Shown here: positions 1 to 59,642 of the stretch, one piece after another
Position numbering within the stretch: position 1 is the stretch's first letter
Layout of the letters: each line of letters opens with the position of its first letter
Source of the DNA: Cristatella mucedo
Taxonomy: Eukaryota > Bryozoa > Phylactolaemata > Cristatellidae
Assembly: GCA_009760855.2 (NCBI GenBank)
Contig: WPIO01000151.1
Span: forward strand, 212,501 to 276,500
Reading direction: 5' to 3'
Length of the DNA stretch: 64,000 nt
Made by a program: the position numbers and the translations under genes
The notes under the pieces: generated by a model
The model's input: the letters and a program-made list of their open reading frames with translations, nothing else
The model's database searches: none
Told to the model about the DNA's origin: nothing

Positions 1-276
1 ACACATATTTAGGACAGCATTTAGTGGGTCCCTGTGATTCGTCCTTGATGTGCTTATGCGTGCTGACACTGGGTATGCTGCCACTAACCACATTCCCATG
101 CAGACCCTGTGCATGTCACCCCTAACCATGTTATTAATTTTGTTTGTTTTTCAAGCATGATTTTATTTACCATTCAATTACCTTTCACTTTACAGCAAAT
201 GTAAAGCGCCTAGAGAGAGATTGAGTTCTCTGAGGGCGCTTTATCAAGTGAATTATTATTATTATTATTATTATTG
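1..276 (+). mobile_element. LINE 3' end, truncated by the window edge
   Basis: Same sequence as the 3' end of the other copies: the phrase around 'gacagcatttagtgggtccctg', the Cys/Met-rich stretch of non-coding tail, then the terminal stem-loop (taaagcgcc ... ggcgcttta around 200-244) and an ATT-repeat tail ending at about 276. It belongs to an element extending upstream of the window. Confidence 0.85.
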
Positions 277-289
277 TGGCTCGTGTGCA

Positions 290-2826
290 TGGCCCTAACC
301 GCATCAAGGGTCACACACTCGACCAAATGTTCTCATACAACTGCACTTTGTCATCATCAATTATTACCAAATCCTGCTTATCTGACCACATGCAGATCTC
401 ATTCAATGTACAGTGTGTGCCCATCTATTCCTCTAAAATAACCTGAGAATCACGAAACCTCAAGAACATTGACATCGATTCTGTCCGTGCGAGAATATCT
501 GCTTCACCACTGCTGCTCACTTTCTCCATCCAATCTTTCATCATTGGTAGAGAGCTACAACACGACACTAGCTGACAAGCTCGACGAGTTTGCATCTCTA
601 ACAAAGCACACTGTGTGCCCTCGCCCAGACGGCTTATGATTTGCCATAGGCATTAAACTAGCCAGGTCAACTAAGCACAAGCTTGAAAAAGCATACAAAA
701 GATCAGAACTGAGTGTCCATCGACAGGCATTAGACAACTCGTACCAATCGATCCTAGCAAAGGCCAAGTCTAGCTTCTATAAAACATCGTTTAATCACAG
801 ATGCACAATCCAAAAATGCTGAAGTCGACGATCAACCATCCCCTCAACCGCTCCCCGCCTAGCTCCTTACCTGGTGATCCTTGTGATGATCTAGCCGATT
901 GCTACTCTCGATTCTTTGTGGAGAAGATAGACAAGATCAGGGGGTCCATCGCTGCATTGACAACATCCCCACCAAAATACTGTTCCCCGATTCCTGGCTG
1001 CACCTCAATGTCTACATTTAAGCAAGTTACTTGTAATCTCGTCCTAAAGTTCGTATCCTAATCAAAGAAGACAATAAGTACTCAGGACCCTATTCCCACT
1101 GTCCTGATCCCGCATTGCATTGATCTGCTGCTGCCATCCATAACTAACATCATTATTATGTCATTAGCCTTAGGTCGTGTCCCAGCACTTTTCAAAAAAG
1201 CTGTAGCCAGGCCACTTCTCAAGAAAGCGACACTAGACCAAGAGAACTTGAACAACTACGGCCCAGTCTCCTTTCTTCTATTCCTATAAAAGACACTAGA
1301 TCAGGTCGTTACGGAACAGCAGAACTCACACATCGAAACCTCACACCTTGCTAGCAAGTTCCAGTCTGGCTTTAGAGCTAATCACTCCTCGGAGTCAGCA
1401 TTGCTTGGGGTATACAACGACCTACTTAGGAATGCAGACATGGGTAGAGTGTCTCTGCTTGTTTTACTCAATCTTTCGGCAGCTTTTGAGACTATCGATC
1501 AAAAAGTTCTTCTAGAGCACCTCTCATCTCGCCTGTGCATCACTGGCACTTCACTGCAATAGTTCAAGTCCAATCTCAGTGGGAGACTCGAGAGTGATGA
1601 CTTGAATGAACAAAGATCATCCGAGGTACCTCTGAAATATGGGGTACCTCAGGGCTCCGTGCTAGGTCTGGTTTTTTCACGGTTTATACTCTCCCTCTTC
1701 CTGATGTGATTGCCAAGCCCAATCTAGGTTTTCACTTCTATGCGGATGACACTTGGTTGTACTTTTGCTTTGAACCCTCCCAGCCTTCGAGCACCTCAAA
1801 TTCTCTCAACTCGTTTGCTGCATGTATTGATGACATACGAACTTGGATGGCAGCAAATGTTTTATAACTAAACGGTGATACAACTAACTACAAGTAATGG
1901 GCAAAAAGGCTGACGCTCAAAATTGGCCCTGCCAGCATATTTCCTGTTGAATCAGCTCAAAATCTAGGTGTCACGTTCCAAAGTGACCTTTCTTTAGAAG
2001 ACCACATCAGCTCCACATTCAAATCTGCCTACTTTCAGCTCCATAGCATTGCTGAAATTCGTGCTTGTTTTGATAAGCATACTACGTCTAAGTTGGTCCA
2101 TCCATCCATGCATGCATGCATTCGTGACATCCCGTCTCGACTTCTGCAATCTACTGTTTACTGGCCTACCGGCATGTGCGATCAGGCGATGGCAGCTGGT
2201 GCACAACTCCACAGCCATTATTGTCTGTCGTAACATTCGCAGTTGCCCCATCACACCACTTCTCGCCGACCTGCACTGGCTACCAGTCGAGCAGTGGATT
2301 GACTTCAAGGTTTTGGTGCTCATTTTAGGTCACTTTATTGTTTTGCTCCAGCCTATACGTCAGATCTTCTCCCCCACTAGGCCAAGCATCGCACCACCAG
2401 CTTTTCGGAATCCAACAGTCTATCAATACCTCATGCAAACCTCAAATCATTTGGAGAGGGTGCATTTAGTTCGTATGCTCCCAAAGCCTGGACTCCCTCC
2501 CGACTTGCATCAGAACATCCCCTGACTTGACCATATTCAAAAAGAACTTAAAACACACCTATTTAATACAGCATTGAGTGGGTCCCTGTGATTCGTCCTT
2601 GATGTGCTTATGCGTGCTGACACTGCATGCTGCCACTAACCACATTTGCATGTTGACCCTGTGCATGTCACCCCTAACCATGTTATTCACGTTGTTTATC
2701 AAACATGATATTACTTACCATTCAATTGCATTTCCCCTTGCAAAAAATTTAAGGTGCCTAGAAAGAGATTGAGTTCTCTGAGGGCGCTCAAGCAAGTGCA
2801 TTATCACCATTATTATTATTATTTTC
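290..2826 (+). mobile_element. LINE (Jockey/CR1-type), 5'-truncated, decayed, from endonuclease end to 3' tail
   Basis: Broken by many stops and frameshifts but readable in order: the end of an APE-type endonuclease (GHTLDQMF ... LSDHMQISF near 310-405), a linker region with CDDLADCYSRFFVEKIDK (about 890-945), then reverse transcriptase with FRANHSSESALLGVYND, LLVLLNLSAAFETID, GVPQGSVLG and [11 protein letters not shown] (about 1370-1770). C-terminal blocks follow (VESAQNLGVTFQSDLSL, TSRLDFCNLLFTGLPA, ITPLLADLHWLPV). It ends with the stem-loop and ATT tail at 2745-2826. It starts right after the tail of another copy, a head-to-tail arrangement. Confidence 0.9.
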
Positions 2827-3165
2827 TACTCGCACCAAAAAGTGACCTAAACTGAATGCTCGAAAAAAGCACTCACTTGAAATATTGCTTGCGACAATAG
2901 CTCACATACGTCTAGGAAAAGAATCCAGCACAAGTGCATCGTGCTGGTATTAACCATCTTAAGTGACATCAAGAAGGCACTGACAAGAGCTTCCTTCTGA
3001 TTTGAGCTTGGCCTCGCGGCATGGCTGATGAAGTAGTATCGTTAGAGTAAGCTGCGGCCGAATCAGTCAAATTTCTCAGGGGCTCTATATTGTCAGCCAG
3101 AGGCTTTTAATACAAAATTACTGGAAGGAGAACTTTGATTTCATTGAATTCATTCATGATGTTCG

Positions 3166-3167
<2 letters not shown>

Positions 3168-3253
<86 letters not shown>

Positions 3254-3266
3254 GCACGCATGCACG

Positions 3267-3297
<31 letters not shown>

Positions 3298-3361
3298 TAA
3301 ATACGCGCACACATTAACATATATATATATATATATATGCGTGTATATATATATATATATT
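3168..3361. repeat. CA/CGCA then TA microsatellite
   Basis: About 80 nt of uninterrupted CA dinucleotides, then CGCA/CATGCA variants, then several TA runs broken by short unique pieces. Open frames here are artefacts of the repeat (poly Thr-His or Cys-Val). Confidence 0.97.
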
Positions 3362-4369
3362 AATTCTATATACATTTATTGTGTTCGCATCCTAAGAAAA
3401 ACTGCAATAAAGCTAATTCAAGACTTCTATATCCAAGCCATTTAGTTCAAGCATAGTTAGAATTAATACCGTTTCTGTTCCAAGCTGTGGTCAGCTTAGG
3501 AAATATAGAGACCCCTGAAAATCTTTCTTATTCCATACGAACTTCAAGTTTTTGCATCGAAGATACTACGGATAACAATGACATAAATATAATAAATGCT
3601 TACGGAGTACAGAGAAGCGTACAATAAAATTTGGTGTTCAAAACGATGACGAAGCTGCATCCTTTTTGCTGCATTATCGTTGCTAAGCGACGAAGGTGAG
3701 AGTAAGATAAAAAGCCTAGGTCAACAGACAAAATAACTCATTCGCTAGCACTTGATATGAGAAGCAATGGATAATGTTATTTAGACGATAACAATATAAT
3801 ATCAGTATATAATAAAGTTTTGGAGGCATAGGCAGAAATGACGGAGTAAGGAGTGAGCTCTTCCGGCGCTACAAGAAAGCCCTGAAGTGCTTTTGTGTCG
3901 CAGCCACAGACATTGCCCAGTCTTAACCCTTCCTTATGTCAGGCAATGAGCTAATTTCACCCAAAATGTTCAGGAAAGAAAGGTGCAGAGAAAATCTTTC
4001 TTTAGCAACATCACCTAAGGTACGTAACAGCACATATTAAAAACTCGAAGAGGGATGGAGACAGTGCTGAGTAGGAAGTTAGTTTGAAACGGAATTTATA
4101 TAGCTTGAGCAGACTTTGAGATTTGAGGATTGACCATTTAAACTAGCTAATTATCCAGCTTGATTGTAACTTTTTTTTTCCACCGAACTCAGCCGATTTA
4201 TAAAGATTGACGCGGCATTACTTTGTCACAGATGTAATTACTCGTAATGTTCTCTACTTATTTTATTCAGTAAATGTGACTCCATAAACAGACTCATATT
4301 ATTAGATGCAGCAAAACCTTCCACTCTCTTTGGCCATCACACTCTTTGGCAGTGGGCGGAAAATTATGT

Positions 4370-4515
4370 GACGCCCAGACCGATTGAGGTATACGAGTGT
4401 ACAGGACCATCACACCTGTGCCTCGAGCCGCTGGCGATATAGAACTCTCGCGCTAGGACAGGAATTAACGACCTTGATCGTGAGCTGAGAACGCAACCAC
4501 TCTAGGCAAAGTCCC
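4370..4515 (-). mobile_element. tRNA-derived SINE copy, degenerate
   Basis: Read on the minus strand: a tRNA-Leu-like head with a box A-like part (tgcctagagtggttgcgttc), then aaggtcgttaattcctg in the place of box B. It is followed by the body sequence ending ttctatatcgcc, which matches gattctttatcgcc of the better copy at 49855. Confidence 0.6.
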
Positions 4516-5009
4516 AGGTCCTAAAGGTGAAAAAACCAGCTTTTTTGCAGGCCTCATTTCCATAACCGCATAAATACCGTACGTGCTCTAAATTTGACTC
4601 GAAGTTAGCAGTTGAGAATCACTGGCTGCAGAGCTAAATACCACGCAGTCTTAGTTATCTGAATCGTGAAGTTCGAGGAGCACCTTAACCCTAAGCTCGG
4701 GGGCCGAAGTAAAGAAGAGGCGAGAGTCAAAACCCTCATTTCTAAACCGCAAAAGAGCAATCGCATCTGCTTGTACACCTGTAACAGTACTATACAATAT
4801 GTATATTGCTCTCGGATAACTTCATTGGTGGTAACATGCACAATCTCCACAAATCAAGCGTGATTAAAGGTTGCATGCACATAATCTGTATGTAAAATAT
4901 GGTTAGTAGAAGCATGCATACTGTCAGAAAGCGACAGCATGCAAAGGACTAATCCTAAGGAGTGCTAAATTAATCCCTAAACAGCTGCATTTTAAATTTT
5001 TTTCAAATG

Positions 5010-5265
5010 TAAGTCAAGCAGGGGGGATATCGGGATGTCAGCCTGGAGTTGGGATTGGCATTGGGAGTATACGAGCTAATGGCACGGCCTCCAAACTAGT
5101 TGAGCTTGTTTGCTGCACATCTTAACAACTAGGAGTGTTAAGCGTGGATGGTACGATGCTTAGCCGCGAGGGCTAGTATTTCTGATAGTTAGGCTGGAGC
5201 CTGAAAATGAAGGAGCTTGAAAGTAGTGAACCGACCTTGAAGTCGAAAACTACTTAATCGGGAGC
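5010..5265 (-). mobile_element. LINE fragment, minus orientation
   Basis: Aligns by eye to the minus-strand element at 62.4-62.65 kb: shared landmarks are gtatacgagctaatggcacggcctccaa, tggtacgatgctt, gttaggctggagcc and accttgaagtc. It encodes the C-terminal part after the reverse transcriptase and is heavily mutated. Confidence 0.75.
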
Positions 5266-5399
5266 AAGTGCTGGTACTGCCATGCTCATAAGAAGAAAGC
5301 CTAGCTGTCGAGCTTTGTATCAACTATAAGTGCCCGATTCCTCGATAGACCGCCAATACTTGAATTTGGAAAATGGGCAGTGAAGTGCGAGCGCATTAG

Positions 5400-5628
5400 A
5401 TTGTGCTCATGCTCGTAGCGATGCTGTGTATGCTGCAATTTCCCATTGGCATGCTGGCCCTGTGCATGTCACCTCTAAAGATTCTACGCTTTCTGTCATT
5501 GAGTATGCTACCACTGACCGTTCCACCGTGCTTTCTTTGCATTATGCGTATAGTGGCAAAAAGGAGATTAAGTTCTCTTAAGGCGCTACAGAAATAGATT
5601 ATTTTATTACTATTGTTATTATTAGTTT
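5400..5628 (+). mobile_element. LINE 3' tail, plus orientation
   Basis: Contains the tail landmarks ccctgtgcatgtcacc and gagattaagttctcttaaggcgct followed by an ATT-rich end. It lies back to back with the minus-strand fragment just upstream and ends only about 170 nt before the first channel exon. Confidence 0.8.
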
Positions 5629-5797
5629 ACTAAGAAACTTCGAAGATATATACAAGTCTTACTTGATTATTTCTCGAGTGAATTCAAGATTGCAGTTGTA
5701 GATGGTAAACTCCTTGCACACTCCGCCTCCAATAGCAGCAGCTTTCGTAAGCTGGCGACCGTCTCGTGACGAGAGTTTGATAATTTTTTTGTCACAG

Positions 5798-53942
<48,145 letters not shown>

Positions 53943-54977
53943 GAGTGTGGAGTGAAGCCGTAAAAGCAAAAAGCCTCGGTGCATTGATATATATATTAGA
54001 GCCTCATAAAGTTCCAGCGAGGTTCTTTATTTATACTCTGGTTTGTTTCTCCTTCTACACGAATTTCAACGGGCTAAAAACCAAGGCAGCCTAGGAAATG
54101 CTGACCGAGACTAAGGAGCTGCAAGGAACCACATTTCCAGTGGATGGCCGTTTTTTTTGCTCGGAGTGGCACTGCTAGCATGCCTATACTTCTTATCTGT
54201 GGTAGAGCACTCTTGCATACTTTCGTCCATGTCTCAAAATAGACACTTTATTTAGCAAAACAGCCCTAACTGACATCGCACAGCCATTCTCTAATCTTCG
54301 TATGACTACTCTAAAGATAATTATACAAATTGTGAGTAATGCAATCTTTCTTCATTGCAATTAATAATTGATAACCCTTAAATTCACTGTAAAGAGCAGC
54401 TTATAGTTTTTAAATTAAGACTTGAGCAAAGCACCCCAAGAGGTCGAAATCTCAGTCCATGAGCTTTGCAAACAAATTGAATAGTAGCACGTACGATGCT
54501 TTAATGAGAAGCAATTTATCCTGCTTGGTCATAAAAAGGCACAGAAGAGCTCAAGGCTATAGGTTAGTGCGTCCTCTGATCGGTAGATGGTACTGAATAA
54601 CATACAATTAAACATGGAAACCAGTAAGCAAACAGACGAATTTGCGGGATCCAAAGTTAAGCTATGACAAACTGATGATTTTTATGAAACTTACTGGATA
54701 TAAATTCCATGGTCATGTGATGATGGAAGCCGAAAGTAAGTCCCAGACTATTGGATAATAATCAATAATGCACGGAATCTGCATATGTATTGCTGATATC
54801 TAAGAGCTTGAACTTGGATTAAATTCAGTCCAAGGAAGCAATTCATGAAGATCAGTTACAACTGCACACAAAATTAAAAGCGAAACCGTTAGTGTGGTTC
54901 AAGTCTTAAGAATTCAATTGTTAAGAATTAAATAAGAATTCGTAAGAATTTCAATTCTTAAGAATTCAATTCCGTAG
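53943..54977. other. 3' flank of the channel gene
   Basis: Probably contains the 3' UTR. No AATAAA occurs in the first 660 nt after the stop. The first ATTAAA variant is at about 54607. The end near 54.9 kb is rich in aagaattcaatt-like repeats. Confidence 0.4.
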
Positions 54978-55019
54978 AATTTTTATCGGCTACCCGGTAA
55001 CGGGTAGCCGATAAAAATT
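54978..55019. repeat. Perfect 19-bp inverted repeat with GTAA loop
   Basis: Left arm 54978-54996, loop gtaa 54997-55000, right arm 55001-55019, with perfect complementarity. Both arms have an AT-rich outer part and a GC-rich inner part (cggctacccg next to the loop). It is followed by a T run on the plus strand (55021 onward). Confidence 0.9.
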
Positions 55020-55024
55020 ATTTT

Positions 55025-57985
55025 TTTTTATATTAACTATTTTTTTGAAATTCGCGTATTAAAGATAAACTAGTTATAAATGCAAGCTCAAATTTTGGTA
55101 GTTGTCAGATGACTGAAATATGGTCAGTAAAATTATTATGCAAGACCTATTTTAACCGAAAGTATCGTCGAGCTCAACAAAATAATTTTCTTTGAAAAGT
55201 AACTGAGCCGGAACTTTGGTTTTCTGGTGAACTGTGCGAATATAAGCTACTCAGCCCTAAACGGATCCTCAAAATATAACTTTGGAAAATTAAAAAACGT
55301 GAAACTTTCCCGAAAATGACACGCCCCTAGAGATCACACTTCGGACTGGTAGTATAACAAGATCATAGAAGAGTAAATCACTTATCGCCAGGGTGCCCAG
55401 TCCAGCCACTGCTTCCCCGCCCCGCCCACAGCATCCGGCAGTAAACGGCATTCTAAGGACCACTCCTTATTTACTCGGTAGAAACATGTTTACTTTGGTA
55501 TGTTTACATCGGATCACAAACCAGAAGTGACTGTCGTTCGGCTAATAGACGAACATTAGGGATAATGTATTGAGAATTTACTGCTGCTGGAACCGCCGTA
55601 ACTAAGGAGTCCATTATCACGGCACCGAACGAATCCTGGGACCGCTGATCCTGTTCCTTAGCCGCCATAACGCACGTGGCGACGGCCGCGAGTGGTTATT
55701 TCTTCGGCGGCTCGTCAGCGTGGTGACTTGGATGGAACTAGTGCGCCGTTTACTGGAAGCCAGTCTGAAAATGTTGATTCATTTCTATTCAAGGAAATTT
55801 AGGTGATTTTAAGTTCTCATTTATGTCGTTAATAGTTAAATATTTGTATTGCGAATGCCGGTGAGCCGCCCGGCTGTAGCCTGGATTGACGGCGTGCTGA
55901 ATAAGACCTATCGCGGATATGATCTGCTTAGGCTGTATAAGGATCTTGTTAGATTGACCTATTCCTAAGATCGACATGTATTTATTTATTGAATTGTTCG
56001 TGTGATGATGGCGTTTCCTAGTGCTGCCTCATGGTTATAGCTTGGAGTTCTCAAGTTTATCTGCAAACCACAGTCCAATGTCTGCTGTCATTTATATCAT
56101 ATCTCGTAAAATAATGATCCGATCACCTTAAAACTTTGGAATATATGATTGATTGTAGGAACCTAATCATTCCAGCCTTCTCGCATGCATATTAGACATC
56201 AGTAGATAGACTTGTTATGGTCAAAACTGGCAGTGTTTGTCGTCCTAAGCCTTTGTCATCCTTTCACTCAGATGTAAAAATGTCACAGATAGGCTAATTT
56301 TGACCCAAGCAAGATGAGATTCGAAATACGTGCTCGTAAGTTATGTGTTTCCATGTTGTATGGCGACGAATATAGTAGCAATCTTGTTTTTCGTCACCTT
56401 CATGCTTTGGCAGCTTAAGTTGGCTTCTCTCGGTGCTGTCACAGCAGTAGTACTTAGTACCTCATCAATTGTACAACTTGGTTGATACTGGGCTGACCTG
56501 TGTGAAGTTTGGAATATGGGTGGGGCTCACCTATCTCCAAGTCCTGCCTGTGCCTCTACACATGATGGGTGTGTATGCATATAATGTGCCTGACACAAAG
56601 TGTCCCTGGGCTGTGGTCGTGATGACTGTCAGCAGTTTGAGACGTCGAATTTTTTTTTAAATTTTTTTTTGGGGGGAGCGTGTAGTCGAGTGTCGAGCAT
56701 CTTTTGAGCGGTTTGCCATATTTCTACAATGACTGGTAGTAAATCTGAGCGATTCGGTGGTAAAGCTGTGTATGGCTGAGCTGCAGTGCGATACGTGACC
56801 CTGGACTTTTGCAGGTCATCAGAAGGTCAACACTGCAGCTATATCACATCAAACGATAGCTAATGCTACCAGTGTTCTATGTGCCAAATTGTATGCCATT
56901 GATTTTATATGTCTGTACAATATTAATGAATTTGCTTTGGGAGTGGACAACTCCCACTATTAGCAGCCATTTTCGGGGATAACTCCCACCACTGGCCGAC
57001 TTCCCTCTTTGTGACTTGTGACACTATCGCCTCATTTTATGAACCTATTTTTAGATTATTTCTATCTGTATAAACTAGCTTTTGTCATAAAACTTATAAA
57101 CTGTATTTACGTTGAAACGTCAGTTGGAGCTTCGAAGCTAGATTGTTTACTTCGTCATGCATTTTCTAACTTCGTCACCACATTCTCCTGAAATCGTCTC
57201 TTTTCACTGAATGTTCCTATTTTCATGCGACTCGAATACAGCACCCGTGAGTAACCCCTATTTAGCTACCTCCTGCCTATCTAAGCGAATGATGCTATAG
57301 GCGGTCAGTGCCCGGACCAATGGTAAAGCTTCCAGCATATTCGAAAATAGGTAAAATTAGCCCCGAAATAGGAGGTGGAAATAAAGGGAAAATATATGGT
57401 GCAAACAACTACAGGCGGTGAACTTCTGGCAGCCCACGACCAGTGCTGCGGTTGCAACAACACTTCAGTGGTAGCCACCCGTCGGCTGTGCCTGGGAATT
57501 TATCAGACTGAGCTGGGCAGCAGAGATTTGTTAATAGATGTAGCCATAAACTTTTGCCGCCGAGAGTCCCTTCCCTGAGGCAGGCTCAGCTAGGCTATCG
57601 GCGACGAAGCCGGCAATTCTGTATTCAAGCGAAAGAGGTAAAGCTCTTTTGCTATCTCAGCATGAGCTGAGAATGTGGGGAGGCCAATGAGCTGGCAAAA
57701 TCAACCCAAAGAATAGAGCCGCGTCAGTCAGACATCTAGGTTGGATCGCAAAGCTTGGCTTCCACCAGAGCTTTAACTGCTGTGTCAGCTGGAGCTCCCG
57801 CGATGGGCCACGTCATGGATTATTAAAGAATCCAGTGGCCTTACATAGTATTAGTGTTCGAGGGCTGGTGGCTCTGCTAAAAAAGAGCTGAGGTGGTCCG
57901 GCTTTGAGAGTGCCAGCCAAGTAGGAAGGTCTGCAGCAGTGACGGCCAAATTCACATCCTTCATCCAATTCGGAAAAGCTAGCTA
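55025..57985. other. Downstream intergenic stretch, no recognised gene
   Basis: A GC-richer patch at 55.38-55.75 kb and short open frames (55789-55977 minus, 56469-56660 plus, 57375-57578 plus) show no domains. An A/T homopolymer patch with a G run lies at 56649-56678. Confidence 0.4.
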
Positions 57986-58065
57986 ATGTGGTGACTGACC
58001 ATGCCCAGTGTAGAGTGCTCGCCTTTAACTGTCAGGGCCGTGGGGCCGATGCCTGCAGCACCTGC
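57985..58065 (+). mobile_element. Candidate tRNA-derived SINE head
   Basis: The segment gcccagtgtagagtgctcgcc is followed at tRNA-like spacing by ccgtggggccgatgcctg, a box B-like block. No body sequence was matched, so this is weaker than the copies at 49.9 and 61.7 kb. Confidence 0.45.
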
Positions 58066-59564
58066 AAAGAACCTGGAATGTAGAATAAAGTTCTCAGAGA
58101 GAGTAATATAAATCATGTTAATACAAATGAAGTACTTTCCACGAGAGGAGATTGAGTGTGGCGTTTATTTCGCCTTGATTGACACAGGTGTTGGCATTTT
58201 AGGAGCGAAATAATTATAATTTTTTGATTGTCAGTGCCTACATCAGGCTACTCTTCCAATTATCCAAGCAATGGCTGTTTTCTAGAACTGAGGGAGCAAG
58301 CCTGAGCTTGCCGAGAGATCCAGAATGCTTGTTATTATCGACCAAGTTGCTGTAAGTGCCTAACTGATATTGATGTCTCTATGTCGCTATGCAAATTGTT
58401 TTAATAATCTTAATAAAAATCGCCTTGTTTGTGCCTGTAGGGCAGCCACGCTCGTTTAGGGATTATTTAGATTTTATTCTAATCAGTTGCTGTTAGGCCA
58501 GTAGCATAAGCTAAGGGAAAGCTATTGGATATATCGGAAAAACTATTCAGGGTCTCAGCATACAGCACAGCTTTACGTCCAACATACACTGCAGCACGGA
58601 TAATTTCGAAGTGCTGATCTGCCTCGGAATTTGTTGAGTTATATTCTGGTCTCTTCGACACTCTTTGCACTGATGTAGTACAATTCTGAGCACAGCAATA
58701 GCTATAGCTTTCGTCTGGGCACCAAACCTGGACACGGCTCTAGCTGGCTAACCATCGCCAAGGCTGACGGCACTTTTCTGACAGGTACACAGTTTCCGGG
58801 TCACCTTAGATGGTCAGTGACAAAGAGTAGATGAGAGAAAACTGAAAATAAAATAAAACCAATATTGACACAGCACTGGCCGAAGAGTAAGCCAGTTGGA
58901 TGAAGAGAGCTCCGACATGAGATCCAAAGAAAGCTACTCCTTCCGATCTGGATGTCGGCCAATGCTCTGTATTAGAATTTAGCACGGGAGCACCATGGTC
59001 GGGGATCGGGAATCCCTTTGTGGTTTCCCTGGAACGTGCAGCTTTCTGTTCAGCTCTAATAATTACACTGAGAGCCACGACACGGGAATCGTGACTTGGC
59101 ATTCACGACTAACGGCACAGCTTCGCAATAATAATATGCAGAAGTCTCTAGGTAATGGGCCTAACACCTAAGTTTCTCACGTCGTAGTGGCTTCGTTTAA
59201 AATAAGCTCATTAAAAACGTATAGTGGTAGATCCAACTAGAGTTCTTGGGCTACAAAAACCGTCCTTGTAACGGCTCTCGTTATTTGCTATGATGACAAG
59301 CACTCACTAAGCTTCACCTTAAAAAAGTCTAGCCAAGTCGCTGGGGCTGTCTAAATATAGTAAACATACGTAGACAGCAGCGGAGCTCAGCTTCAATAAA
59401 GAGTGCCCCTTGCTCAATACGACATCTCCTTGTCCACGGCCTACAAAAGTCTTGTCGACAGAAAGGGAAAGCGACATGTTTCCAGCATCAGCTACATCTT
59501 ACGAATAACTTGTCAGCTCAAAGGAAAACTAATAACTCATTGCGAATCTTGAAGTTAATTATTC
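58066..59564. other. Downstream stretch, nothing recognised
   Basis: Minus-strand open frames at 58.48-59.10 kb have no recognised domains. Confidence 0.4.
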
Positions 59565-59642
59565 GGTCACGGTTTTACAGCATGTTTAAAGTGATTAGAA
59601 AGAGATTTGTTCTCCAAGGAAACTGCATGATTATTACTAATT
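59565..59642 (+). mobile_element. Very decayed LINE 3' tail
   Basis: The run tttacagcatgtttaaagtgattagaaagagatttgttctcc followed by an ATT-like end aligns with the terminal stem-loop segment of the LINE family, with many changes and a broken stem. Confidence 0.5.

Larger units (their letters stand above)
2830..5009. other. Unassigned intronic stretch with CA/TA microsatellite and one SINE
   Basis: This is intron of the channel gene upstream of the first exon in view. Apart from the CA/TA microsatellite at 3168-3361 and the minus-strand SINE at about 4370-4515, I see no coding or repeat signature. Domain II S1-S4 motifs were looked for and not found. Confidence 0.5.

Noticed and set aside
3105-3170. 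Possible domain II S3 exon (the frame gives a Trp-Lys-Glu-Asn-Phe-Asp piece)
   Set aside because: No S2 before it, no donor, and it runs into a CA microsatellite.
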